Shown here: one piece after another, positions 18,099 to 25,780 of the stretch | Position numbering within the stretch: position 1 is the stretch's first letter | Layout: each line of letters starts with the position of its first letter | Source of the DNA: Amycolatopsis rubida | GTDB lineage: Bacteria; Actinomycetota; Actinomycetes; Mycobacteriales; Pseudonocardiaceae | DNA: 64,000 nt | Assembly: GCF_900115345.1 (NCBI RefSeq) | Contig: NZ_FOWC01000003.1 | Coordinates: 434,001-498,000, forward strand | Direction: 5' to 3' | Position numbers and translations under genes: made by a program | Notes under the pieces: model-generated | What the model saw: the letters and a program-made list of their open reading frames with translations, nothing else | What the model was told of the DNA's origin: nothing | Databases searched by the model: none

Positions 18099-18856
18099 GC
18101 AGCCCGGAGATGCACACGTTGGCCGGCGCGTACGCGCTCGACGCGCTGTCGGAGGTCGAGCGGGCCCAGTTCCGCCGTCACCTCGAGCAGTGCGAGGCCT
18201 GCGCGCAGGAGGTGCGGGAACTGAGCGAGACCGCGGCCCGGCTCGGCGCGGCGATGGACGAGCAGCCGCCGTCCGGCCTCAAGGACCGGGTGCTGACGGA
18301 AATGCGCACGACGCGCCAGCTGCCGCCGCGGACCGGCGCCGCGGAACCGCGTCCGCGCGGACCGCGCCGCTGGCCGATGCTCATCGCCGCCGCGGCCGCG
18401 GTGATCGGGCTCGCCCTGGCCGGCGTGTTCGGCGGGATCGCGCTGCACACCAGCAGCCAGCTGAACAGCGCACAGTCCGAATTGGGCGCCGCGCGCGACC
18501 GCTACCTGCCGGTGGCCGAATTGCTCACCGCGCCCGACACGCGGACCGAGCACGTCACGTCGCCGCGCGGGGGCGGAGGCACGGTGGTCGTTTCGCGGAA
18601 GCTGGACCGCGTGATGTTCATGCAGTCCGGGCTGCCGCCGGTCCAGTCCGGGCAGGTGTACGAGGCCTGGCTGATGGGCCCGGACCTCGCGCCGCGCCCG
18701 GCTGGTCTGCTGCCCGGGGGACCGTCGGGTTCGCTGGTGGTGGCGGACGGCCTGGCTGGTGCGCAGCAGTTCGCGGTGAGCGTGGAGCAGGCCGGGGGAT
18801 CGCCGTCGGGGAAGCCGTCGAGCGACGTCGTTCTGGTCACTTCCGTGCCCGCATAG
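18095..18856 (+). CDS. rskA: anti-sigma-K factor RskA
   Basis: A 253-residue membrane anti-sigma factor. The cytoplasmic part (residues 1-90) contains MHTLAGAYALDALSEVERA and the zinc-type motif HLEQCEACAQEV (His29, Cys33, Cys36), typical of ZAS-like anti-sigma domains. A single membrane segment is at about residues 94-117. The extracytoplasmic domain of about 135 residues contains VMFMQSGLPPVQSGQVYEAWLMGP, the RskA_C signature. RskA-type proteins are controlled by regulated intramembrane proteolysis. The GTG start overlaps the sigK stop. A further 228 bp separates it from ftsZ. Confidence 0.9.
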   Translation: MSSPEMHTLAGAYALDALSEVERAQFRRHLEQCEACAQEVRELSETAARLGAAMDEQPPSGLKDRVLTEMRTTRQLPPRTGAAEPRPRGPRRWPMLIAAAAAVIGLALAGVFGGIALHTSSQLNSAQSELGAARDRYLPVAELLTAPDTRTEHVTSPRGGGGTVVVSRKLDRVMFMQSGLPPVQSGQVYEAWLMGPDLAPRPAGLLPGGPSGSLVVADGLAGAQQFAVSVEQAGGSPSGKPSSDVVLVTSVPA

Positions 18857-18995
18857 CAGACCGCGCGCCCGGCCTCGCGGCGGGCTCCGGCCTTGCGCGC
18901 GGCTTCGCGTTGTGGCAAAACACCTTTGCCGCTCACGGCGTGGCTACTGGATTAGAGCTTGCGCGGCGCCTACCGTCCTGCCTTGACGCCGGTGG

Positions 18996-19041
18996 TTGAC
19001 ATAACTCTCACTCTCGGGTTGAGGTTGAGGGTTTCCGGCCC
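18996..19041 (+). promoter_or_regulatory. conserved ftsZ upstream promoter/leader element
   Basis: TTGACA (18996-19001) is followed by ATAACTCTCA and by tandem GGTTGA GGTTGA (19018-19029) and GGG. Similar ATAACTCT...TTGAGG sequences precede ftsZ in other actinobacteria, as I recall, so ftsZ probably keeps its native promoter despite the 8.9 kb inserted upstream. I see no good -10 hexamer at ideal spacing. The ribosome site AGGAAGG lies about 10 bases before ATG 19085. Confidence 0.5.
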
Positions 19042-19084
19042 CGGCGGGCGGCATGTGCACATCACGATCAGGAAGGCGGACCCG

Positions 19085-20401
19085 ATGACGCCCCCGCACA
19101 ACTACCTTGCGGTGATCAAGGTCGTCGGCATCGGCGGCGGCGGCGTGAACGCCGTGAACCGGATGATCGAGGTCGGCCTCAAGGGTGTCGAGTTCATCGC
19201 GGTGAACACCGACGCGCAGGCACTGCTCATGTCCGACGCCGACGTCAAGCTCGACATCGGCCGGGAACTGACCCGCGGACTCGGCGCCGGAGCCGCCCCC
19301 GAGGTGGGGCAGAAGGCGGCCGAGGACCACCGCGAGGAGATCGAAGAGGTCATCAAGGGCGCCGACATGGTGTTCGTGACCGCGGGCGAGGGCGGCGGCA
19401 CCGGCACCGGCGGCGCGCCGGTCGTCGCGCAGATCGCCCGCAAGCTCGGCGCGCTCACGATCGGCGTGGTGACCCGCCCGTTCACCTTCGAGGGCAAACG
19501 CCGCGGCAAGCAGGCCGAAGAGGGCATCCAGCAGCTGCGCAACGAGTGCGACACGCTGATCGTGATCCCGAACGACCGGCTGCTGCAGCTCGGCGACATC
19601 GGCGTGTCCCTGATGGACGCGTTCCGCTCCGCCGACGAGGTGCTGCTCTCCGGTGTCCAGGGCATCACCGACCTGATCACCACGCCGGGCCTGATCAACC
19701 TGGACTTCGCCGACGTCAAGAGCGTCATGTCCGGCGCGGGCTCCGCGCTGATGGGCATCGGCTCCGCGCGCGGCGAGGGACGGGCGATCCAGGCCGCGGA
19801 GAAGGCGATCAACTCGCCGCTGCTGGAAGCGTCGATGGACGGCGCGCACGGCGCGCTGCTGTCCATCGCGGGCGGATCGGACCTCGGGCTGTTCGAGATC
19901 AACGAGGCCGCGTCGCTCGTGCAGGAATCGGCGCACCCGGACGCGAACATCATCTTCGGCACGATCATCGACGACTCCCTCGGCGACGAGGTCCGCGTCA
20001 CGGTGATCGCGGCCGGGTTCGACGCGGGCGCGCCCACCCACAAGAAACTCGACCCGCCCGCGTTCGGCGGCAAACAGGGCAACGGCACCGCGTCCGCCGC
20101 GGCGGGCCAGGTCGGCGGCGGTTCGGCCGCGCAGACCCCGCCGCAGACCGGGGCCACCCCGGTGCCCCCGGCGGGCAGCTCCGGCTACCCGGTGGCTCCG
20201 CCGCGGACTCCGCCGTCGGGCCTGCCGCAGCCGGGCACCGGCACCCCACCGGGCGGCCTTCCCCAGCCGGGCGGCGGCTCGCGCGGCTATTCGCCGATCG
20301 GTTCCGGTTCCGCGTCGGGCGGTCTGCCGAGCCGCCCGACGACGGTGCACGACGACCCGACCGACGACGACGTGGACGTGCCGCCGTTCATGCGGCGGTA
20401 A
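19085..20401 (+). CDS. ftsZ: cell-division tubulin FtsZ
   Basis: GTPase forming the Z-ring scaffold. The 438-residue protein starts at ATG 19085; an upstream in-frame start (18959) covers the promoter region and is rejected. Nucleotide-binding [14 protein letters not shown] is at residues 16-29, the tubulin signature [13 protein letters not shown] at about 101-113, and the T7 synergy loop [11 protein letters not shown] at about 205-215. A variable Gly/Pro-rich linker of about 110 residues follows residue 315. The conserved C-terminal peptide [10 protein letters not shown] is the SepF/FtsW docking tail. It precedes pgeF, yggS, sepF, yggT and wag31 in the usual order. Confidence 0.98.
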   Translation: MTPPHNYLAVIKVVGIGGGGVNAVNRMIEVGLKGVEFIAVNTDAQALLMSDADVKLDIGRELTRGLGAGAAPEVGQKAAEDHREEIEEVIKGADMVFVTAGEGGGTGTGGAPVVAQIARKLGALTIGVVTRPFTFEGKRRGKQAEEGIQQLRNECDTLIVIPNDRLLQLGDIGVSLMDAFRSADEVLLSGVQGITDLITTPGLINLDFADVKSVMSGAGSALMGIGSARGEGRAIQAAEKAINSPLLEASMDGAHGALLSIAGGSDLGLFEINEAASLVQESAHPDANIIFGTIIDDSLGDEVRVTVIAAGFDAGAPTHKKLDPPAFGGKQGNGTASAAAGQVGGGSAAQTPPQTGATPVPPAGSSGYPVAPPRTPPSGLPQPGTGTPPGGLPQPGGGSRGYSPIGSGSASGGLPSRPTTVHDDPTDDDVDVPPFMRR

Positions 20402-20416
20402 GCAAGGACTCGCGAG

Positions 20417-20451
20417 CGACGGCCGTCCCGACACGTTCGGGGCGGCCGTCG
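20417..20451 (+). terminator. terminator after ftsZ
   Basis: CGACGGCCGTCCCGA (20417-20431) pairs with TCGGGGCGGCCGTCG (20437-20451), a 15-bp stem with one G-T mismatch and a 5-base loop, 15 bp after the ftsZ stop. There is no T-run, which is common in actinobacterial terminators. Confidence 0.7.
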
Positions 20452-20464
20452 TCGTGTCCGGGCC

Positions 20465-20510
20465 CTCGTGAGCGCTGGTGCCGGTTTTCACTGGGATCGC
20501 CACTCACGAG
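20465..20510 (+). repeat. 46-bp palindromic repeat, copy 2
   Basis: Arms CTCGTGAGCG and CACTCACGAG flank the inner CCGGTTTTCACTGG. It is the first of three copies in the 359-bp ftsZ-pgeF spacer, which otherwise contains only the terminator and no gene. The inner hairpin is in the TTTTCAC orientation. Confidence 0.8.
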
Positions 20511-20526
20511 GCTTGGGGGTGCGGGG

Positions 20527-20572
20527 CTCGTGAGCGCTGGTGCCGGTTCTCGCCGGGATCGCCACTCACGAG
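20527..20572 (+). repeat. 46-bp palindromic repeat, copy 3
   Basis: Arms CTCGTGAGCG and CACTCACGAG flank the inner CCGGTTCTCGCCGG. It is 16 bp after copy 2 and almost identical to it, including the GGGATCGC preceding the right arm. Confidence 0.8.
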
Positions 20573-20671
20573 GGCCCGGCCACGACGCGTACTTGCGCGG
20601 GACAAGGCAGCTGCTGCGGTGGCCGCGGGGCATGGGCGCAGTGGGCAGAAGCGTGCGGCGGCCAGACCGGC

Positions 20672-20717
20672 CTCGTGAGCGCTGCTGCCGGTGAGAACCG
20701 GGATCGCCGCTCACGAG
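20672..20717 (+). repeat. 46-bp palindromic repeat, copy 4, inner hairpin inverted
   Basis: Arms CTCGTGAGCG and CGCTCACGAG flank the inner CCGGTGAGAACCGG, the reverse complement of the inner segment consensus in copies 2-3. The right flank GGGATCGC keeps the same orientation as in those copies. Confidence 0.8.
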
Positions 20718-20760
20718 CCTCGCCCCCGGCGGCCGCCGCGGTTTTTGGCAGGATGACGGG

Positions 20761-21474
20761 GTGCGAGTACGACGAGTGGTCACGACCAGGGCGGGCGGGG
20801 CTTCCCGGCCGCCGTACGAGAGTTTCAACCTCGGCGACCATGTCGGCGACGACGCGGGCGACGTCTACGCCAACCGCAAGCGGCTGGCGACCGAACTCGG
20901 TCTCGCCGAGGACAAGCTGGCCTGGATGGAGCAGGTGCACGGCCGCACCGCGACCGTCGTGGACGGCACCGAGACCTCCGCCGCCGAAGCGACCGACGCG
21001 CTGGTGACCGATCGTCCGGGCGTCGCGCTCGTGGTGCTGGTCGCGGACTGCGTTCCGGTGCTCATGGCGGATCCGGAAGCGGGCGTCGTCGCCGCGGTGC
21101 ACGCGGGCCGGGTCGGCGCGCGCGTCGGCGTGGTGCCTGCCGCGCTGGAGGCGATGCGCGAGCTCGGCGCCGAACCGGGCCGCGTCGAGGCGTTGCTCGG
21201 TCCGGCCATTTGCGGCGACTGCTACGAGGTCCCGGCCGCGATGGCCGCGGACGTCGAGAAACATCTGCCCGGCAGTTCCGGCACAACGCGCAAGGGCACG
21301 ACCAGCCTGGACCTGCGGGCCGGGCTCTGGCAGCAGCTGGCCGACCTCGGCGTCGGCCGCGTCGGGGCGGATCCGCGGTGCACGGCGGAGGACAAGACGT
21401 TGTTCAGCTTCCGCCGCGACGGCACCACCGGCCGCATCGCCGGAATCACCTGGCTGGAAGAGGAGAAGGCGTGA
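20761..21474 (+). CDS. pgeF: PgeF/YlmD-type multicopper-oxidase-fold protein
   Basis: A 237-residue DUF152 (laccase-domain) protein. The family comprises purine nucleoside phosphorylase/adenosine deaminase-like enzymes, and E. coli YfiH has been linked to peptidoglycan fidelity by removing misincorporated L-Ser-containing UDP-MurNAc. Conserved motifs present are NLGDHVGDD near residue 23, WMEQVHGRTATVVDG near residue 56, VLVADCVPVLMAD near residue 90, AAVHAGRVGARVGVV near residue 110 and GPAICGDCYEVP near residue 145, containing the Cys/His zinc ligands. The gene follows ftsZ as in other actinobacteria. The GTG start overlaps nothing, and the stop overlaps yggS (GTGA). Confidence 0.9.
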   Translation: MRVRRVVTTRAGGASRPPYESFNLGDHVGDDAGDVYANRKRLATELGLAEDKLAWMEQVHGRTATVVDGTETSAAEATDALVTDRPGVALVVLVADCVPVLMADPEAGVVAAVHAGRVGARVGVVPAALEAMRELGAEPGRVEALLGPAICGDCYEVPAAMAADVEKHLPGSSGTTRKGTTSLDLRAGLWQQLADLGVGRVGADPRCTAEDKTLFSFRRDGTTGRIAGITWLEEEKA

Positions 21475-22214
21475 CCGAGGACCCGGCGGAGCAGCGGCGG
21501 GCGGAGCTGGCGGCGTCGCTGGCCGCGGTCGAGGAGCGCATCGCGAACGCCTGCGCGGAGGCCGGTCGTGCTCGCGACGAGGTGCGGTTGCTGGGCGTCA
21601 CCAAGACCTTCCCGGCGACTGACGCCGCGGTGCTGACCGACCTCGGGCTGCTGAACCTCGCCGAAAACCGCGACCAGGAAGCCGGTCCGAAGGCGGCCGA
21701 GGTCGCCCAGCTGCGCCCGGAAGCCGCGCCGCGCTGGCACATGGTCGGGCGGCTGCAGCGGAACAAGGCGCGGTCGGTGGTGCGCTGGGCGGCCGAGGTC
21801 CAGTCGGTCGACTCGGCGCGGCTCGCCGACGCGCTCGCCCGCGCGGTCGCCGCCGCGCGGGAGGCGGGGGAGCGGACCGGACCGCTCGACGTCCTGGTCC
21901 AGGTGAGCCTCGACGGCGACGTCGCGCGCGGCGGGACCCGGCTCGAGGAGCTCGACGCCCTCGCCGACCGCATCGCCCACACGGGGGAGCTGCGACTGCG
22001 CGGCGTGATGGCTGTGGCCCCGTTGGGGGAGGACCCGGGCACTGCTTTTGCCCGCCTGTCCCGCGCGGCGGAAAGAGTCCGTGCCCGGTATCCGGAAGCG
22101 GCTGACGTCTCCGCCGGGATGAGCCATGATCTGGACCAGGCGATCCGGCACGGCTCCACGTGTGTGCGTGTCGGAACCGCGTTGCTCGGCGGGCGCGGTT
22201 TAGCCTCGCCGTAG
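21471..22214 (+). CDS. yggS: YggS/PLPBP family PLP-homeostasis protein
   Basis: A 247-residue single-domain TIM-barrel PLP carrier. The PLP lysine is in LLGVTKTFPATD near residue 42. Other signatures are WHMVGRLQRNKAR near residue 86, VQSVDSARLADAL near residue 105, LDVLVQVSLDG near residue 138, and the C-terminal SAGMSHDLDQAIRHGSTCVR. It is involved in vitamin B6 and amino-acid homeostasis and has no known catalytic activity. The GTG start is in a 4-bp overlap with pgeF. sepF follows after 82 bp. Confidence 0.93.
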   Translation: MTEDPAEQRRAELAASLAAVEERIANACAEAGRARDEVRLLGVTKTFPATDAAVLTDLGLLNLAENRDQEAGPKAAEVAQLRPEAAPRWHMVGRLQRNKARSVVRWAAEVQSVDSARLADALARAVAAAREAGERTGPLDVLVQVSLDGDVARGGTRLEELDALADRIAHTGELRLRGVMAVAPLGEDPGTAFARLSRAAERVRARYPEAADVSAGMSHDLDQAIRHGSTCVRVGTALLGGRGLASP

Positions 22215-22296
22215 GGAGTCCGCCCGGTGGTGACGTTTCGTGTCCGGCCGGGCGGGGCACAACGGTGCGGGAGCGGCAGAGGGCTAGGGAGAGGCT

Positions 22297-22869
22297 ATGA
22301 GCGCGCTGCAGAAGCTGAAGGCCTACTTCGGGATGGTGCCCGCGGACGAAGACGGCTACGACGACGGGTACGACGACTACGACGACGGCTACGACCAGCC
22401 GCCGGCGCGGTCCCGGGCGCGCTACCGCGATGTCGAAGAGACTTACGGCGAACCGGCCGCTCGCGTGCGGTCGCGGTCGATGGCGGCCGAGCCGACGACG
22501 CACGGCGCGCTCGCCGTGGACCGCCAGCCGGAGCCGATCGCCCGGTTGCGCCCGGTCGCCGAACCGGTCGCCGCGCCGGTCCGGGACCCGCTCAGCCGGA
22601 TCACCACGCTGCACCCGACGAGCTACATCGAGGCGCGGGCGATCGGCGAGCACTACCGCGAGGGCATTCCGGTGATCATCAACCTCACCGAGATGGAGAA
22701 CGCGGACGCCAAGCGGATCGTGGACTTCGCGGCGGGACTGGCGTTCGCCGTGCGGGGGTCGATGGACAAGGTCACCAACAAGGTGTTCCTTCTCTCACCG
22801 CCCGATGTGGACGTGACCGCCGAGGACCGCAGGCGGATCGCCGAGGGCGGATTGTTCCTGCGCGGGTGA
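22297..22869 (+). CDS. sepF: division protein SepF
   Basis: Membrane-binding FtsZ anchor, essential in actinobacteria lacking FtsA. The 190-residue protein has an N-terminal amphipathic membrane-targeting helix (MSALQKLKAYFGMVP), an acidic Asp/Tyr-rich linker (residues 17-35), and a conserved SepF core from about residue 95 (TLHPTSYIEARAIGEHYREG, then VIINLTEMENADAKRIVDF). The GGAGAGG upstream of ATG 22297 is a clear ribosome site. Confidence 0.95.
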   Translation: MSALQKLKAYFGMVPADEDGYDDGYDDYDDGYDQPPARSRARYRDVEETYGEPAARVRSRSMAAEPTTHGALAVDRQPEPIARLRPVAEPVAAPVRDPLSRITTLHPTSYIEARAIGEHYREGIPVIINLTEMENADAKRIVDFAAGLAFAVRGSMDKVTNKVFLLSPPDVDVTAEDRRRIAEGGLFLRG

Positions 22870-22975
22870 ACGGGGGCGGACCGCTGGGCGCAGCCAGACG
22901 TGATTTTGTCGACTATGCCGCCCTCGGGGCGGCTGGTCGCGCCCCATCCGGCCGTCCCCCGCTAGAGTGGTCGCC

Positions 22976-23257
22976 GTGAATGCTGTGTGGCTTGCGATCT
23001 GGTACGTGCTGTTTGCCTTCTGGCTGCTGCTCACGGCCCGGATCGTGGTCGAGCTCGTGCGGACTTTCGCACGGGAATGGCGTCCCGCCGGAGGGGTTGC
23101 GGTGACGCTCGAGACCATCTACACAGTGACCGACCCGCCGGTGCGGTTGTTCCGCAGGATCATTCCGATGGTCCGGATCGGCGGCGTAGGACTGGACTTG
23201 TCGATTATGGTGCTGCTGTTGGTTGTGTTCTTCGCGATGCAACTGACACCCAGGTGA
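22976..23257 (+). CDS. YggT-family membrane protein
   Basis: A 93-residue protein with two membrane segments (about residues 5-25 and 70-90). The conserved middle contains WRPAGGVAVTLETIYTVTDP, then FRRIIPMVRIGGVGLDLS, as in the YggT family next to sepF. I chose GTG 22976 because it gives the same N-terminal length as the mycobacterial homologue; GTG 22967 would add three residues. The function is unknown, and its position suggests a link to septum or membrane organisation. Confidence 0.9.
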   Translation: MNAVWLAIWYVLFAFWLLLTARIVVELVRTFAREWRPAGGVAVTLETIYTVTDPPVRLFRRIIPMVRIGGVGLDLSIMVLLLVVFFAMQLTPR

Positions 23258-23310
23258 TCGGGGAAAACCCGGGTGTGTCCTGCAGGCCATGGAGTGCGTG
23301 AGGTGATCTG

Positions 23311-24162
23311 ATGTCGTTGACCCCCGCTGACGTGCATAACGTCGCGTTCAGCAAGCCGCCCATCGGCAAGAGGGGCTACAACGAGGACGAGGTGGACGCG
23401 TTCCTCGACCTGGTGGAGACCGAGCTTGCCCGGTTGATCGAGGACAACAACGAGCTGCGCCAGCAGGTCGAGCAGCTCGACTCCGAGCTCGAGTCGACCC
23501 GCTCGGAGCTCGAGAACGCGAAGGTCGCCGGCCCGCCGCCGGGCCGCGACCCCGAGCCGTCGCGGCGGCTCGCCCCGGTTCCGCCTCCCGCTTCGGCGAT
23601 GGAGCAGACCCAGGCGCACTCGATGGTCCCCGACAGCGGCGAGCCGAACGTCCAGGCGGCCAAGGTGCTCGGCCTGGCCCAGGAAATGGCCGACCGGCTC
23701 ACCGCCGAGGCGAAGACCGAGTCCGACGGGATGCTGGCGGAGGCGCGGACCAAGTCCGAGCAGCTGCTGTCCGACGCCCGGGCGAAGTCCGACTCGATGG
23801 TGAACGAGGCGCGCACCCGCGCCGAGACGATGCTGAACGACGCGCGCACGCGCGTCGAAACGCTGGAGCGCCAGGCGCGCGACAAGGCGACCACGCTGGA
23901 ACGCGAGTCGCAGCGCAAGTACACCGAGACGATGAACAACCTGAACGCCGAAAAGGGCGCTTTGGGCAAGAAGATCGAAGAGCTCCGCACGATCGAGCGC
24001 GAATACCGCACCCGGTTGCGCGGCTTCCTCGAGTCCCAGCTGCGCGAGCTCGACGACCGCGGCTCCGCGGCCCCGGCGTCGGCGTCCTCCGGGTCGAGCC
24101 AGTCCTCGACCGGAAACAGCGGCCAGGGCTACTCGTTCGGCCCGCGCGCCGAGGCAGGCTGA
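23311..24162 (+). CDS. wag31: polar growth scaffold Wag31/DivIVA
   Basis: Coiled-coil protein that marks the poles and directs tip extension in actinobacteria. The N-terminal DivIVA membrane-binding domain contains [20 protein letters not shown] and [16 protein letters not shown] first coiled coil (residues 30-75) is followed by a Pro-rich linker, then a long coiled coil (about residues 115-240) with repeated A-rich heptads ([20 protein letters not shown]) and a Ser/Gly-rich tail. Length is 283. GAGGTGA precedes the ATG. It ends the conserved division cluster and is followed by a terminator. Confidence 0.97.
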   Translation: MSLTPADVHNVAFSKPPIGKRGYNEDEVDAFLDLVETELARLIEDNNELRQQVEQLDSELESTRSELENAKVAGPPPGRDPEPSRRLAPVPPPASAMEQTQAHSMVPDSGEPNVQAAKVLGLAQEMADRLTAEAKTESDGMLAEARTKSEQLLSDARAKSDSMVNEARTRAETMLNDARTRVETLERQARDKATTLERESQRKYTETMNNLNAEKGALGKKIEELRTIEREYRTRLRGFLESQLRELDDRGSAAPASASSGSSQSSTGNSGQGYSFGPRAEAG

Positions 24163-24177
24163 CCGACCGCCGCACGC

Positions 24178-24214
24178 ACCCCGCCGGATGACCTTCCGAC
24201 CCGGCGGGGTTTCG
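24178..24214 (+). terminator. terminator after wag31
   Basis: ACCCCGCCGG (24178-24187) pairs perfectly with CCGGCGGGGT (24201-24210) over a 13-base loop and is followed by TTCG, 15 bp after the wag31 stop. Confidence 0.75.
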
Positions 24215-24313
24215 GCGTGTCCGGGTCCGGCACCGCCACCGTGGGGAACCGGCGGGGTACGCCGCGTGGGCGGGTCGCATCGGGAAACCGGGCGGCGCGT
24301 GTTGTAATTCAGC

Positions 24314-24934
24314 GTGCTCTACATCGTCCTCCTTCTGGTGCTGGCGGCTCTCGGGCTGCTCGTCACGGCGCTCATCACGGGCACCTCGCTGTGGGCCTGG
24401 GTTTCCATCGGCCTTTCCGTGCTCGCCGGGCTCCTTCTGCTCGTCGACTGGCTGCGCCGGCGCAAACGCGCGGACACCGGCTCGGACGAGGACTCCGAAG
24501 AGCCGGCCGACGCCGAGGACTCCGAGCCGGACTCGGATTCGGCGGAGAACAAGGACGAGGCGGCCCCGGCCGAAGCGGACGCCGAGCAGACCGCGCTGAT
24601 CCCGGCGACGGGCGAGCTGGGCGATCCGGCGGACGTGCCGGAACCGGAGGTCGGGAAGCCCGCCGCGGAAGCCGGGCCCCAGTCCGAGGCGAAGGCGGTG
24701 CGCGACACGCCGCCCGCCGTGGAGGAGACCGCGCCGGAGGACCTCGAGGTGGTCACGGAGCTTGAGGACGAGGTCGTGGTCGTCGACGAGTACCCGCGCT
24801 ACCACCTGGTGGACTGCGGCTGGCTGTCCGGCCGCGACACGATCCCGATCGGCGTCGGCGAGGCGCGGCAGCTCGGGTTCACGCCGTGCGCGCGGTGCGG
24901 TCCGGACGCGGTGCTGGCCGCGGCGCATCGCTGA
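24314..24934 (+). CDS. membrane protein with acidic linker and Ada-like Cys motif
   Basis: A 206-residue protein with two N-terminal membrane segments (residues 1-22 and 25-46), a basic stop-transfer (RRRKR), a long Glu/Asp/Ala-rich linker (55-155), and a conserved-looking C-terminal segment. That segment has His164-x3-Cys168 and Cys192-x2-Cys195 (GEARQLGFTPCARCGPD). The spacing and wording resemble the zinc site of Ada N-terminal domains (GYRPCKRCRP), so a small zinc-binding module is plausible. No function is known to me. GTG is the only sensible start. A 46-bp repeat begins 4 bp after the stop. Confidence 0.75.
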   Translation: MLYIVLLLVLAALGLLVTALITGTSLWAWVSIGLSVLAGLLLLVDWLRRRKRADTGSDEDSEEPADAEDSEPDSDSAENKDEAAPAEADAEQTALIPATGELGDPADVPEPEVGKPAAEAGPQSEAKAVRDTPPAVEETAPEDLEVVTELEDEVVVVDEYPRYHLVDCGWLSGRDTIPIGVGEARQLGFTPCARCGPDAVLAAAHR

Positions 24935-24938
24935 CGCC

Positions 24939-24984
24939 CTCGTGCGTGGCGATCGCGGTGCTAACCGTGATCAGCACTCACGAG
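24939..24984 (+). repeat. 46-bp palindromic repeat, copy 5, overlapping 3' end of an ArsR gene
   Basis: Arms CTCGTGCGTG and CACTCACGAG are retained, with a more diverged centre. The right half encodes the last eight residues (LVSADHG and stop) of the minus-strand ArsR-type gene, so the repeat is partly coding there. Confidence 0.65.
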
Positions 24985-25716
24985 GCCCAGTACCCGCTCA
25001 AGCTCCGCGCTCCCGCTTTCGGTGAGCCGCACCGCTCGATGCGCCCTCGCGCGGCTTTGCAGCCACCCCGCGTCGAGAAACCGTCGCGTCACTGCTGCGC
25101 CCAGGGCTCCGGCCAGGTGATGGCGCTGCTCTGTCCAATCCAGACAGAACCGCAGCAGCGGACGACGGCTCTCCGCGGCCGCCTCGACATCCACGCCTAA
25201 CGCGGCGAACACGTCGTCGGCGGCAGGCCCCAGCACGTACGGATGTTCTTGCAGCTGCGAGGAAATCCGGTCCCCGGCCCGCCGCCGCGTGGTCGGGTCA
25301 CCATCCACAGTGGCCAGTGCGCCGCGGTCGAGCAGGGCCGCCGTGACGGTCACGCCGAGGCGTCCGGCGACGTGGTCGTAGCACAATCTCGCGGTGCGCA
25401 GGGCTTCCGCGCGGGTGCCCTCCCGCAGCGAGCGGACGGGGCGCGCGGGGGAGTGCCGGGCGAGCGCTTCCAGCAGCTCGGGGGCCGCGCCGGCGATGCG
25501 GTAGAACCGGTGCCTGCCGGATTTTTCCGCGGTCACCAGGCCCGCGGCCAGCAGTTTCGACAGGTGCGCGCTCACGCCCTGCGCGGTCAGGCCCGCTTCG
25601 CCGGCCAGCACGGACGCGGCCAGCGACCGGCCGTCCGCGAGGGCCATCAGCACGCGGACCCGCGCCGGATCGGCGAACAGGGCGGCGGTGCGCGCGATGT
25701 CGGCGTCTCCTTCCAT
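24961..25716 (-). CDS. ArsR-family winged-helix regulator
   Basis: A 251-residue regulator from ATG 25716, preceded by a GGAGA-type ribosome site. The N-terminal wHTH (residues 5-85) includes FADPARVRVLMALADGRSLA and GLTAQGVSAHLSKLLAAGLV. The C-terminal domain has RLCYDHVAGRLGV and RRPLLRFCLDWTEQRHHLAG, shared with a second ArsR-type protein at 34.1-34.8 kb. The conserved Cys and His residues of these motifs are possible ligand or metal positions. It is divergent from an MFS exporter (64 bp apart), so it probably represses it. Its C-terminus is read from a palindromic repeat. Confidence 0.88.
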   Translation of the reverse strand: MEGDADIARTAALFADPARVRVLMALADGRSLAASVLAGEAGLTAQGVSAHLSKLLAAGLVTAEKSGRHRFYRIAGAAPELLEALARHSPARPVRSLREGTRAEALRTARLCYDHVAGRLGVTVTAALLDRGALATVDGDPTTRRRAGDRISSQLQEHPYVLGPAADDVFAALGVDVEAAAESRRPLLRFCLDWTEQRHHLAGALGAAVTRRFLDAGWLQSRARAHRAVRLTESGSAELERVLGLVSADHG

Positions 25717-25780
25717 GCCTCCAGCATGCTCCCGGCACACTTCCACCGCGACGGAAGCGTTCCCGGTGTCTGCTGGGCCC

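Noticed and set aside
18959..19084. N-terminal extension of FtsZ from 18959
   Set aside because: The translated extension has no FtsZ similarity and covers the conserved upstream element. ATG 19085 has a good ribosome site.
20402..20760. Small ORFs between ftsZ and pgeF
   Set aside because: The open frames are produced by the terminator and three palindromic repeats. None has a ribosome site or protein-like composition.
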